This document shows, one piece after another, positions 1 through 8,653 of a stretch of 64,000 nucleotides of DNA. The DNA lies in assembly GCA_947567595.1 (NCBI GenBank), contig CANOMQ010000017.1, forward strand, positions 1 to 64,000. Direction: 5' to 3'. Each line of letters starts with the position of its first letter. Positions within the stretch are counted from its first letter, which is position 1. Under the pieces are notes generated by a model. That model saw only the letters and a list, made by a program, of their open reading frames with translations. It was not told the origin of the DNA and searched no databases. Position numbers and translations under genes: made by a program. The DNA comes from an uncultured Lachnospiraceae bacterium (lineage in GTDB: Bacteria; Bacillota; Clostridia; Lachnospirales; Lachnospiraceae).

Positions 1-1452
1 CTCGCCTCTTTCGTTATATTCATTTCCATGCCAAATTTTTAATTCAATGATAAACTGCTCCCCGTGATAATCCACAATGACATCCGTGCGCCTCGCATCC
101 CTTGTCTGTGCCTCGATATAATAATTCCCTACGCCGTTGATAATAGGCTTTAAGTACAGCAGGAAAAATTTGCGTCCGTAATCCTCGATAAACTTTTCAT
201 CATTATCCCCATAAATTTCCGTGAAATAATCCACAAATTTTTTCAACGCCATGTCCATATCTAGGCGCCCGTCATGTATGAAATAGCTTTTATCGCGCTG
301 CGCCATTTTTCCCATCGTGCCTGACAGCTCTTCCTCGGAAAGGAAGTAATTGTACAGGCGCGTCTCAAAAATGCGGTTTGCAATCCGCACCTTCCCTTCC
401 ACATTCACTGCATAGCCAAACATGCACGCAAGGCTGATTTCCTTTGTGTCAGGGCTGTATGAAAAATCACTGCCCTGAAACAGAATTGCCTGAAACATGT
501 GCTTCAATGCAGGATATTCATTGAGATGTCTTATCATGCTTCCAAACAAAGGAATATCGTCAATCAATAATTGCTTTACAGCCTTTTCAATGCCTTCCTT
601 TGACCATGCCCTTGCAGGTGTTTCCAAATCATCCTCACCCAAAATATCCTCATCGATGTATTTGCATATTGATGAGACAAGGACAGGGTATCCTGATGTA
701 TAATGATAGATTTCTTCTGCCACGGTTTCTATGTCCATTCCCGTATGATAATCTGCCTCATATTCTTCCAGCATTCCCCTAATCTGACTAGAAGAAAAGC
801 TCATATCAATCCTAAACTTAGCCGCAATATTCCACGGACTGTTATACTGATGTTCCGATTCAGGACGCAGCTTCAATTTCAAATTTTTAATGTCATACAC
901 CCCTGCAAGGATTACCGAATGGAAAATCGGCGTTTTCTCCCGATTTAAGTAATAGCTTCTAAGCTGTGCCAAAAAATCAACAAAAACCTGATTATTACTC
1001 GCGCTGTCAACCTCATCTATCATCAGCACAATCGGACGCGGACTGTTCCCGCAAACACCGCTTAACCGTACAAATAAATCCTTTAACCCAATACCACTTT
1101 CCCCGTTAATCACTGATAAGGGCACCAGCATTTCCTTACTGTTATCTATCCCGTTCATCCGAAAGGTTCTGGCAAAAATATCCGCAAACGCATTCGCAAA
1201 GGTTTCTTCATCTGCAAAATCCTCCGTTCCAAGCTGTTGAAAATCAAGGGACAAAACGATATAATCATCCTTCAGATATTCCTCCAAAGCCCTAAGCGTT
1301 GTAGTCTTTCCATACTGGCGTCCACGGTTGATGACAAAATAACTTCCATCATCCACATAATTTTCTTTTATTTTTCTCAGTCTGCCATCCAGCCTGACCA
1401 TATAATGTCTTTTCGGATTGCAGGAACCCGTTATATTGAATTTACGCCTCAT
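1..1452 (-). CDS. AAA-ATPase-like / PD-(D/E)XK nuclease protein (3' end cut by window)
   Basis: The frame stays open for 484 codons to the window edge, so the C-terminus is missing. Near residue 40 there is a P-loop, GRQYGKTT, and a Walker B-like stretch, IVLMIDEVD, near residue 140. The last visible 25 residues hold a D...ELK pattern (DVIVDY, then IIELK) typical of the PD-(D/E)XK nuclease fold. This order, an ATPase with a C-terminal nuclease-like domain, matches the large AAA-ATPase-like/DUF1703 family common in gut anaerobes. The cellular role of that family is unknown; defence or mobile-element functions are guesses. The ATG follows a GGAGGTGG site and an apparent promoter. I am sure of the gene and fairly sure of the family. 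Confidence 0.85.
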   Translation of the reverse strand, partial: MRRKFNITGSCNPKRHYMVRLDGRLRKIKENYVDDGSYFVINRGRQYGKTTTLRALEEYLKDDYIVLSLDFQQLGTEDFADEETFANAFADIFARTFRMNGIDNSKEMLVPLSVINGESGIGLKDLFVRLSGVCGNSPRPIVLMIDEVDSASNNQVFVDFLAQLRSYYLNREKTPIFHSVILAGVYDIKNLKLKLRPESEHQYNSPWNIAAKFRIDMSFSSSQIRGMLEEYEADYHTGMDIETVAEEIYHYTSGYPVLVSSICKYIDEDILGEDDLETPARAWSKEGIEKAVKQLLIDDIPLFGSMIRHLNEYPALKHMFQAILFQGSDFSYSPDTKEISLACMFGYAVNVEGKVRIANRIFETRLYNYFLSEEELSGTMGKMAQRDKSYFIHDGRLDMDMALKKFVDYFTEIYGDNDEKFIEDYGRKFFLLYLKPIINGVGNYYIEAQTRDARRTDVIVDYHGEQFIIELKIWHGNEYNERGE

Positions 1453-1493
1453 TTCCAATCCACCTCCTGCATACAATCCTGAACTATGAAATT

Positions 1494-1522
1494 ATTTTAA
1501 CACGACATCAAACATATGTAAA
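1494..1522 (-). promoter_or_regulatory. Predicted sigma-A promoter of the AAA-ATPase/nuclease gene
   Basis: Minus-strand TTTACA, 17-base spacer, TAAAAT, about 40 bases before the start codon. It suggests the gene is transcribed apart from the YihY gene upstream. Confidence 0.5.
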
Positions 1523-1532
1523 CAAGAGGTGC

Positions 1533-2375
1533 TCAAAAACCCTCCACCTCCCCGTCCACAAGCCACTTATTCACAAGCGCCCCACAGAAAAAAATATACA
1601 TACAAAAATAAAGCCAAATCATCACAATAATAATCGTTGTCAGACTCCCATACATCGAAAACCCGCCAAAATAATCCACATACACCGAAAACCCAAACGA
1701 ATACAACGTCCAAAAAACCGACGTAAAAACTGCCCCCGGATAATGCTCCTTCCAAGTAAGCTGATTGTTCGGCAAAATACGGTACATTGTACAGAACACA
1801 ACGGAAATCATCGCCGCCACCAAAATATGGCGCAGTCCGCCGACCGCCTGCCAAAGCTCCGACGTAATACCCCTATCCTGTATCATCCAGTCCGCAATCG
1901 TATTTCCAAACACAAGCAGCCCAAAGGAAAGCAGAACGGCAAGCAGCAAAAACACCGTATACAGTGCCGCCCGCAGCCGCAGGAGAATATAATTGCGCGA
2001 TTCATCAACCTCATAAATATGGTTCAGTCCCCGTATCAGCGCAAGCACCCCCTTCGACGCCGACCATATGGCAACCACCGCAGAAACTGACAGGAGTGTC
2101 ATATTATTGCCGTGATAGCTGTCAATAATGCCAAGCAAAAAGCCATACACCCGCTCCGGAATGACCGCCTGCGAAATTGTCACCATATCCCGCTTCACAA
2201 TCGCGTCATGCGGAATTAAGCCGCTCACAATCATAATCATCGGAATAATCGAAAGAAATAAAAAGAACGCAGCCCCTGAGGCGTAGGTGCCCACCTCCGC
2301 CTCCTGAACGGACCTGCGTATATCCTTCTGCATTCTGTATAGCTTCGTACAAAAACGTTCCTGATAGGTTCTCAT
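1533..2375 (-). CDS. YihY/virulence factor BrkB family membrane protein
   Basis: A 280-residue polytopic inner-membrane protein with about six hydrophobic segments. The N-terminal part has the family's ASGAAFFLFLSIIPMI stretch near residue 33, and the SASKGVLALIRGLNHIY region near residue 105 is also characteristic. The family was once named RNase BN in error; its real function is unknown. It lies 28 bases after the SpoIID/LytB gene on the same strand, so the two are probably co-transcribed. Confidence 0.87.
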   Translation of the reverse strand: MRTYQERFCTKLYRMQKDIRRSVQEAEVGTYASGAAFFLFLSIIPMIMIVSGLIPHDAIVKRDMVTISQAVIPERVYGFLLGIIDSYHGNNMTLLSVSAVVAIWSASKGVLALIRGLNHIYEVDESRNYILLRLRAALYTVFLLLAVLLSFGLLVFGNTIADWMIQDRGITSELWQAVGGLRHILVAAMISVVFCTMYRILPNNQLTWKEHYPGAVFTSVFWTLYSFGFSVYVDYFGGFSMYGSLTTIIIVMIWLYFCMYIFFCGALVNKWLVDGEVEGF

Positions 2376-2403
2376 CGCCGCCGCCCCTTTTTGCTCCGCG
2401 TAC

Positions 2404-3912
2404 TTATTGTAAAGCCTGCGCGGATTTTATGGCTCCGTTATAATAATATGCCAGTATCTCATCTGCCGTGAATCCCCTCTGCGCTAGCTGCTTCGCACCA
2501 TTCTGCGACATTCCGCACCCGTGCCCAAGCCCCGCGCCATGAATGACAATTCCTTTTAAATTATCCCCACTCTCCATATTATTATCATACTTTTTTTCCA
2601 TATAAAAATACGCACTCGAAAGCAAATCCCCCATAATGTACTGCTCCCCGTCCTTTTTCACCAGCGTATCGCCCGCCATGCCAAGCGCCTGCCGGATTGT
2701 ATGCTGTGTCTTCACACTGACCATAAAATTTTGCGTTTTTATCATAATCCCTGTTACAAGACCACTCTTTTCACGTTCTAAAACCCAAATATCCTTGACT
2801 GCCTTTTCCTCTAAAATCTTTTCTTTTGGCAGATATTGGGAACGGATACGAACCTTCTGCGGCTGTTCCTTTGAAAGATGATACAGCTTTTGCAAAAACG
2901 CACGACATGCTTCCCCCTCCAAGCCCTTCTCATAAACCCATCGGTACCACGCCTCATTAAACTCCACGTCGGACGGATTGCCATTGTCAATAAACGCCTG
3001 ATAAGCCGCCTCGCCCTCCGCATTGTTTTTCGCAAAAACCGTATCCCCTGTTTCCGGCAGATACAAATCCGCTTCCGACTCCTGCGTATTCCAAACCCGC
3101 GCGCCCCCATTGTAACCGCTTGACGTGGAATAATAAAAGCTCTCAATCACCTCATCTTCATATGTAAGCACCTGATGCTTCGTCTCATCAACCGCCAAAA
3201 CCGCCTCCGCAGTCTCGTCAATATTTTTATACACCTGAAACGCCGTGCTGTCGTCCACATTCGCCCTCCACGCGGGATAAGCATAGCTTTTTTTATGGAA
3301 ATAGATATACGTACGCGCACTGACCGCCTGCGCCTTTAACGCCTCTGGCGGATAGGAGGACGGCATTTCGCTTGGCACAACGCCATACAAATACTCCTCA
3401 ACCTTAAGCTCATTGACAAGCACAAGCCCCTCCTGCGCACAAAAACACTCTAAGCGCCCCCGATACGAAACCGGAACACTCCGCTTTAAACCGGCAATCT
3501 GTACCGCACTTTGGTTTTTCCCCGCAACGACAATAGGCTCCGACGCACTCGCAAAACACGATTTGTCAATCACATACGCTTCCCCCGCACCGTATTCCCA
3601 CACCGCGTCCCCATGCGTTACAACCAGCCCGTTATCACATACAAACGTCAACGTATCATGATAAATCCCCGCAAACCCGTCTGTTTTTATCAGAACACGG
3701 ATCACATCGGAAAGCGCCTCCTCCCTGCTGATTTCCGCCTCCTTTGGCACATCATCGTTCACGCGCTCCCTCGTCTGCGCCTCCTCTTTTACTTCATTGT
3801 CTTCTTTGACGGCTTCCGGCTCTCCCCGCTCCTTCGTCGTGCGGTTACACCAATAAATACCAACGGCAAGCACAATCCAAAGCAGCACCATTATGAACTT
3901 TTTTAACAACAC
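2404..3912 (-). CDS. SpoIID/LytB domain protein (stage II sporulation protein D-like)
   Basis: Membrane-anchored protein of about 502 residues. After one N-terminal hydrophobic helix comes a charged linker and then the SpoIID domain, with the conserved EEYLYGVVPSEMP motif, the ALKAQAVSARTY motif and the C-terminal GHGCGMSQNGA signature. SpoIID is a lytic transglycosylase that remodels peptidoglycan during engulfment; LytB-type relatives modify amidases. The open frame reaches 4119, but that part lies inside the structured RNA and its terminator, so the true start must be later. The GTG at 3912 has an AGG site 9 bases upstream; TTG 3909 and ATG 3891 are alternatives. The insert-rich middle makes it longer than SpoIID of Bacillus (about 340 residues), so it may be a vegetative paralogue. 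Confidence 0.83.
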   Translation of the reverse strand: MLLKKFIMVLLWIVLAVGIYWCNRTTKERGEPEAVKEDNEVKEEAQTRERVNDDVPKEAEISREEALSDVIRVLIKTDGFAGIYHDTLTFVCDNGLVVTHGDAVWEYGAGEAYVIDKSCFASASEPIVVAGKNQSAVQIAGLKRSVPVSYRGRLECFCAQEGLVLVNELKVEEYLYGVVPSEMPSSYPPEALKAQAVSARTYIYFHKKSYAYPAWRANVDDSTAFQVYKNIDETAEAVLAVDETKHQVLTYEDEVIESFYYSTSSGYNGGARVWNTQESEADLYLPETGDTVFAKNNAEGEAAYQAFIDNGNPSDVEFNEAWYRWVYEKGLEGEACRAFLQKLYHLSKEQPQKVRIRSQYLPKEKILEEKAVKDIWVLEREKSGLVTGIMIKTQNFMVSVKTQHTIRQALGMAGDTLVKKDGEQYIMGDLLSSAYFYMEKKYDNNMESGDNLKGIVIHGAGLGHGCGMSQNGAKQLAQRGFTADEILAYYYNGAIKSAQALQ

Positions 3913-3978
3913 ACTGACATTCCTGTTTCCCCGAATACCCCTTGCACCTCCATGCAGATTTTTGAAACAAATACGACG

Positions 3979-4006
3979 AAAAAGCAGCCCGCTAAGGCTG
4001 CTTTTT
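3979..4006 (-). terminator. Intrinsic terminator of the structured RNA
   Basis: Eleven-base perfect stem AAAAAGCAGCC / GGCTGCTTTTT with a six-base loop. It has a T-run on either strand, so it could work in both directions. It separates the RNA gene from the SpoIID-like gene. Confidence 0.8.
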
Positions 4007-4194
4007 GTCATTTGTTTCCCCAAAATGCCGGCTCCTGTATTTTGACTCCTAGCCAATGCTAGGTGGGCGACCGCAACCATCTCGCTGCCTTCCCCTGACC
4101 AAAATGGGGGGCTTGACATTAATCAGGCAATATAGGAATCCCGTTTAAAGTGATGTAGGTTCAAAATAACAAGAGTTATCGCACATTTCAGATT
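3979..4194 (-). ncRNA. Free-standing structured RNA, probably 6S RNA (ssrS)
   Basis: A unit of about 215 bases has its own sigma-A promoter (4201-4229) and a strong terminator, and no plausible Shine-Dalgarno/start pair of its own. On the minus strand it holds several local hairpins: CCTAGC/GCTAGG with an ATTG loop (around 4050-4065), CAAAAT/ATTTTG (around 4022-4045) and GCAGC/GTTGC (around 4071-4086). The size and the largely paired middle with an apical hairpin suit 6S RNA, which binds sigma-A RNA polymerase. The GGTCAGGGGAAGGCAGC stretch also recalls the SRP RNA core, so SRP RNA is the alternative. I am confident of an RNA gene and only moderately confident of its identity. Confidence 0.6.
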
Positions 4195-4200
4195 AACTAT

Positions 4201-4229
4201 AGTATACCCTATCACTGTCAAAATATCAA
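4201..4229 (-). promoter_or_regulatory. Predicted sigma-A promoter of the structured RNA
   Basis: Minus-strand TTGATA, 17-base spacer, TATACT. It predicts a transcript start near 4194. The surrounding stretch (4195-4340) holds no gene. Confidence 0.65.
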
Positions 4230-4340
4230 TATACAAGACTTCTACATCTTTACTAATATTTGGATTTAAATTTCTGCAATTTTACATATGGATATTTCCG
4301 TAAACCAGTGCATAAAATCCAATGCGCAAAATTTGCACAA

Positions 4341-6959
4341 TTATTTATCATTTTCCTCATGCGTCTCATCATCATTCTCATGCTCCCTTAAGAACGCCTC
4401 TGAAGGCTCCTCCAGTCCGAAGGACAGCCTGACCTTGAACAAATCCCCGTCCACCGTAATCTCCATGCCGCCGCCCATCAAATCCATCAGGCTTTTTGCA
4501 ATTGATAATCCAAGACCGTGACCTTCCGTATTACGCGAGCTGTCCCCGCGGATAAACCGCTCCATCAGCACATCACCGTTCATGTTTAACTGGTACTTTG
4601 AAATGTTGCGAAACGTTATGACAGCACTGTCATGTTCTTTCTCAAGGTTTACATAAACCCTTGAGGACGGCTGCCCGTACTTGCAGATATTGCTCATCAG
4701 GTTATCCACCACGCGCCACAAATGCCTGCCGTCCGCCGAGATATAAACCGCCTCCTCCGGCTTTTTCACGATTAATTCCAGCCCCGCAAGGGAAAGCTTC
4801 TCCTCAAATTCCCCCACCGTCTGCGTCAGAAATACGCCCGCCTCCAAAAGCTCCTTCCCGACCTCGAGGTTCCCCGTTGACGCCTTCGACGCTTCCACCA
4901 AATCCTCAATCAGCTTTTTGAGCTTTGACGACTGCCGTTCCAGCACGTCAAGATATTCCTCCGCCTTCTCGTTGTGCAGCTCCTCCTTCTCCAGTAAATC
5001 CACATAGTTGATAATCGATGTCAGGGGTGTCTTAATGTCATGGGAAACGTTCGTAATCAGCTCCGTCTTAAAGCGCTCGCTCTTCATCCGCTCATCAACC
5101 GCCTTCGACAGACCGTCGCCGATTTTATTCAAATACTCCCCATGTACCTTGCAGCCCGAGAACATTTTATCCGTCTTCACCTTGTAACCCAAATCCCCGT
5201 CTGCCATTTTCTTTGCCGCATTTTGCAGCTCGTTCATCTGAAGCACCAAGTAAAGTGCCGCCATACCCAGTAAAATCGTTTCCGCAAACCATAAAAGAAA
5301 CACCATGCCATCGCCACTCTCCAAAAGAATGAAGCCTTCCACAACCGCCTTTGCCATCAGAAACAATATCACCTTCCAAAGCAGGCCGATATTGTGGTAC
5401 ACCTTTAAGAGCGCATTTCTAAAAACACTCCATACTTTATAGCAGATTGAATTTCTCCACCATTTCCCGTACTTAATCCGCACGCAGCAGCTCAGCACAT
5501 ACCACAGCGCAATCGCACACATCAGCACAACCGCACTGACTGCAAGCGGGATAACCGCCTCGATGGTACGTCGGATTTCCATGCTATCCATAATCATATA
5601 GAGCATACTCAGCGGAACCAGCTCCGCAAAAAACGCCGCAGCCGAAATGATTTCCAACGGCAGCCTGTCAAACCATGTCAGCACAATGCCTTCCCGATTG
5701 CTGCGGTATCCGCAGGCATATACAAGGAAAATAAATGACACCAGTGTCATGATTGCAAACGAAACCGCCAGCACGCACGCATCCCTCCCATACGTGGCAA
5801 ACAAATTCGTTACCCATACATACGTATAATATCTGCTGTTTGGCGTCATCGGCGTGTTCTCGTCCGGTATCAGGGACGCAATCCAGTAAGACGCAACCTC
5901 CGCCTCCTGTGCGACATGGAGTGTATAATTATCGTCAAGATAATACCCCGGCGCGGTATCCAACTCAACGAAAGCCGTTTTGGAAATTTTCCTCGAGTCA
6001 ATCGTCGTAAGCTCCTCGCTGTCAATCTCCCGTATGTCGTCAAGGAGCATCATTCCCCACAGACTGTAGTCCAGCTTGGTCTTGTTCAATGCAGCAAAGT
6101 CAACATAGCCCTCCTTGCCTTCCCCCTTTAAAAAATGGTCAATATTGTCCTCCACAACCGTTGCATTCCATTCCTCATCGGGAATTTCCTCCGCAACCGA
6201 TACATTCCATTCCCCAACAGAATCCCCCTGCGTAATCCAGTTCTCGTCCTCCTCATACACGATACCATACCCATCATTAAAATAGTCCAGCATGTATTTG
6301 CCCGCTTTACTGTCATAGATATAATGATATTCATTCATCAGGCCAAAATCATTCTCATAATAGAGCGTCACCATCTGCACAGGATAATAAAGCTCCTCCG
6401 AACGGTAGTAAAAAATACCCTTTTCCGTATCAAAGCACACCGCGTCCGAATATTGACTGCTCCAGACAACGCCGTCCTGCTCCTCCAAATGCGCTGTTAT
6501 GCTTTGCAAATCCGACAGCGTATCCCAATCCTTAACGTATCCGTAGGCGCTCCCTTTCTGTCCGCCGCTTGACAGCTCCCGAATTTCATACAAAAATACT
6601 TTATTGGGATCTAAACCGTTTAAATCATCGTCCGTCATATTTGTATCCATATAGAGCGTTTTATCCCGAAAATCCACCTTCGAAAGGTCGTCCGTCTGAA
6701 AAATCCCATACCGGAAGCCTTCCTCCCGGAAGTTTTTCTGCTTCCTGTGGTTTTTCATACTTTGGAATGCGTCCAGCGAATAGGACGCGTTCACATTCCG
6801 AAAGGTATCCGCAAACATCTCCTCGCACGTCATGTTGTAATACTCACTCTCAACGCCCGCAATGGTTAAACCCCCAAACGCCGCTGTACCGAGCGCACCG
6901 CCGATACACAAAATCCATGCAATTATCTTCGCAATGGCCAAACCCCTTATTTTATTCAT
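4341..6959 (-). CDS. Sensor histidine kinase with large extracytoplasmic domain
   Basis: An 872-residue kinase. The order is: an N-terminal helix (about 9-32), an unrecognised extracytoplasmic domain of about 350 residues rich in Tyr, Asp and Asn, about five more membrane helices (about 395-610), a HAMP-like linker, the phosphoacceptor H-box NVSHDIKTPLTS near 660, and a HATPase domain with N-box DNLMSNICKYG and G-box EGHGLGLSIAKS. It is co-transcribed with the OmpR-type regulator 77 bases upstream, its likely partner. The ligand cannot be told from sequence. The multi-helix module between sensor and catalytic core is more elaborate than the usual two-helix arrangement. Confidence 0.9.
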   Translation of the reverse strand: MNKIRGLAIAKIIAWILCIGGALGTAAFGGLTIAGVESEYYNMTCEEMFADTFRNVNASYSLDAFQSMKNHRKQKNFREEGFRYGIFQTDDLSKVDFRDKTLYMDTNMTDDDLNGLDPNKVFLYEIRELSSGGQKGSAYGYVKDWDTLSDLQSITAHLEEQDGVVWSSQYSDAVCFDTEKGIFYYRSEELYYPVQMVTLYYENDFGLMNEYHYIYDSKAGKYMLDYFNDGYGIVYEEDENWITQGDSVGEWNVSVAEEIPDEEWNATVVEDNIDHFLKGEGKEGYVDFAALNKTKLDYSLWGMMLLDDIREIDSEELTTIDSRKISKTAFVELDTAPGYYLDDNYTLHVAQEAEVASYWIASLIPDENTPMTPNSRYYTYVWVTNLFATYGRDACVLAVSFAIMTLVSFIFLVYACGYRSNREGIVLTWFDRLPLEIISAAAFFAELVPLSMLYMIMDSMEIRRTIEAVIPLAVSAVVLMCAIALWYVLSCCVRIKYGKWWRNSICYKVWSVFRNALLKVYHNIGLLWKVILFLMAKAVVEGFILLESGDGMVFLLWFAETILLGMAALYLVLQMNELQNAAKKMADGDLGYKVKTDKMFSGCKVHGEYLNKIGDGLSKAVDERMKSERFKTELITNVSHDIKTPLTSIINYVDLLEKEELHNEKAEEYLDVLERQSSKLKKLIEDLVEASKASTGNLEVGKELLEAGVFLTQTVGEFEEKLSLAGLELIVKKPEEAVYISADGRHLWRVVDNLMSNICKYGQPSSRVYVNLEKEHDSAVITFRNISKYQLNMNGDVLMERFIRGDSSRNTEGHGLGLSIAKSLMDLMGGGMEITVDGDLFKVRLSFGLEEPSEAFLREHENDDETHEENDK

Positions 6960-7036
6960 TTTATAATAATGCTCCTTTCTCCGTCTGCAAGCTTGGACTA
7001 TATCACCTTAACTTGCAGTTGAAACCTTCAGCCTTT

Positions 7037-7732
7037 TCAGGGAATGATTTTATATCCGCGTCCCCACACTGCTTTTAAATACCGCGGTTCCGCCGGATTA
7101 TACTCAAGCTTCTCCCGCAAATGCCGGATATGTACCGCTACCGTGTTTTCCGTGCCATACGGATTGTCATGCCACACGGCAGCATAAATCTGCGAGGGCG
7201 AATACACCTTTCCCGGATTTGCCATCAAAAGCTTTAATATGTCATATTCCGTCGGTGTCAGCGCCACCAGCTCCCCGTCCAAGCGAACCTCCTTCGTGCT
7301 ATCATCCAGCTCAATGCCGCCAATGGCAAGCGTCTCCTCACCGCCCGCCTGCGCCGCCGCGCCGCCAAGCTGCATATACCGTCTAAGCTGTGACTTCACC
7401 CGCGCCTGCAGTTCCACCGGATTAAACGGCTTTGTCACATAATCGTCCGCGCCGATGTTCAGCCCCAGCACCTTATCCGTATCCTCGCTCTTTGCCGTCA
7501 GCATAATCACCGGCACATTACTCTTCTCCCGCAGCTTCACCATCGCCGTAATCCCGTCCATCACCGGCATCATCACGTCCATTAATACCAAGTGAATGTC
7601 CTTCTTTTCAATCAGCGCAAGCGCCTCCTCACCGTTGTACGCCTCGTATACCTTGTATCCCTCGCTTGTCAGATAAATCCGAAGTGCCGACACAATATCC
7701 CTTTCATCATCACATACCAGTATGTTGTACAT
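7037..7732 (-). CDS. OmpR/PhoB-family response regulator
   Basis: 231 residues. The receiver domain has the acidic pair in CDDERD, the phosphoacceptor Asp in LVLMDVMMP, the Thr of VIMLTAKS and the Lys of DDYVTKPF. The C-terminal winged helix carries LTPTEYDILKLLM and ends with GRGYKIIP. First gene of a two-component operon with the large kinase downstream; it has a good promoter of its own. Closest described types are VanR/PhoB-like regulators of envelope functions, but the target genes are unknown. Confidence 0.92.
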   Translation of the reverse strand: MYNILVCDDERDIVSALRIYLTSEGYKVYEAYNGEEALALIEKKDIHLVLMDVMMPVMDGITAMVKLREKSNVPVIMLTAKSEDTDKVLGLNIGADDYVTKPFNPVELQARVKSQLRRYMQLGGAAAQAGGEETLAIGGIELDDSTKEVRLDGELVALTPTEYDILKLLMANPGKVYSPSQIYAAVWHDNPYGTENTVAVHIRHLREKLEYNPAEPRYLKAVWGRGYKIIP

Positions 7733-7775
7733 TTTCCGCTCCCCATTTCGTTGTATTTTTTGTAATTACTCTGTA

Positions 7776-7804
7776 AGTATATCCTATTTTGTTTTAAGTT
7801 CCAA
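7776..7804 (-). promoter_or_regulatory. Predicted sigma-A promoter of the 7732-4341 two-component operon
   Basis: Minus-strand TTGGAA, 17-base spacer, TATACT, about 40 bases before the regulator start. Confidence 0.6.
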
Positions 7805-7847
7805 CTGGGGAAATGATTAAGATTTTTTTAAGGACTGGGCTCATTTG

Positions 7848-7883
7848 AAAAAGGTGTAAAGCCTTGATAAGACCTTACACCTT
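7848..7883 (-). terminator. Intrinsic terminator after the Uma2 gene
   Basis: Nine-base stem AAGGTGTAA / TTACACCTT with extra inner pairing and a short T-run on the minus strand, about 55 bases past the Uma2 stop. Confidence 0.65.
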
Positions 7884-7937
7884 ATAATCGTCCATATTTC
7901 GTTGTTATCCTTTTATCCGGTCAAAATCCAAAAATTT

Positions 7938-8492
7938 TTATTCCAACCCTTCAAAAATTTCGCCCAATGTCATTTTTATATGGGGAAATGCCTTTAAGGT
8001 AATCTCCTGTTCCGCATTATAATCCTCATCGTCTTTATCATTTTCCAGCAGGTAACTCTGTTCCAAAACATATTTTCCATTTTCCAAATAATAGATTTCA
8101 ACTTCTCCCTGTGGTGATACAATCCAGTATTCCTCCACCCCTGCCTGCTCATAAATATCCTTTTTTTCCGTCTTATCACGTTTTGCCGTTGACGGACTTA
8201 AGGTTTCCACAATCAGCTTAGGGACACCGCTGTAAAAGCTTCCCTTTAAATGCTTTCGGTCACAGACAATCATGATATCCGGGCATAGATAATCATCGTT
8301 GACATCCGGGTGATATTTAAAATCCAAATTCTCCATAAAAACAAGACATAGACTGTTTTTCAGACCATGCTTTATAATTGTATTAATATTATTATTGATT
8401 ATCCCATGTTTAAATCCCGGTGTCGGCGACATGTCGTAAATCACACCATTTATTTTTTCATCTTTTTTCCGTTCCAGCTCTGCCAAACCCAT
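7938..8492 (-). CDS. Uma2 family (DUF820) PD-(D/E)XK nuclease-fold protein
   Basis: 184 residues with the Uma2 core: DDYLCPDIMIVCD near 85, PKLIVETLSPST near 108 (its Glu is a predicted active-site acid) and YEQAGVEEYWIV near 130. Members have the restriction-endonuclease fold. They are abundant in cyanobacteria and some Clostridia, and their role is not settled. It is monocistronic, between a terminator and an extended -10 promoter. The sequence around 50-70 is plain, with no fusion partner. Confidence 0.85.
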   Translation of the reverse strand: MGLAELERKKDEKINGVIYDMSPTPGFKHGIINNNINTIIKHGLKNSLCLVFMENLDFKYHPDVNDDYLCPDIMIVCDRKHLKGSFYSGVPKLIVETLSPSTAKRDKTEKKDIYEQAGVEEYWIVSPQGEVEIYYLENGKYVLEQSYLLENDKDDEDYNAEQEITLKAFPHIKMTLGEIFEGLE

Positions 8493-8517
8493 ACTCTCAC
8501 ATCCTTTCCTATTTCCA

Positions 8518-8526
8518 ATTATAACA
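8518..8526 (-). promoter_or_regulatory. Extended -10 element before the Uma2 gene
   Basis: Minus-strand TGTTATAAT with only a weak -35 (TTTCTT), 25 bases before the start codon. Confidence 0.4.
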
Positions 8527-8582
8527 TGAGTTGCATATTAAAGAAAGCTTTATTTCATACACCAAACAACCCGAAACCGTTC

Positions 8583-8612
8583 AAAAAGGCGTACCCACAT
8601 TTGGGTACGCCT
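8583..8612 (-). terminator. Intrinsic terminator of pckA
   Basis: GGCGTACCC / GGGTACGCC stem followed by TTTTT on the minus strand, 41 bases after the pckA stop. Confidence 0.85.
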
Positions 8613-8653
8613 TTATCATCAATTACACTATGAACTTTATCAAACACCGCCAA

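Noticed and set aside
3913-4119. N-terminal extension of the SpoIID-like protein
   Set aside because: The extra codons lie inside the structured RNA and its terminator; the frame is open by chance.
3979-4194. SRP RNA instead of 6S RNA
   Set aside because: The GGTCAGG...GGAAG...AGCAGC core lacks three bases of the tetraloop helix; kept only as an alternative.
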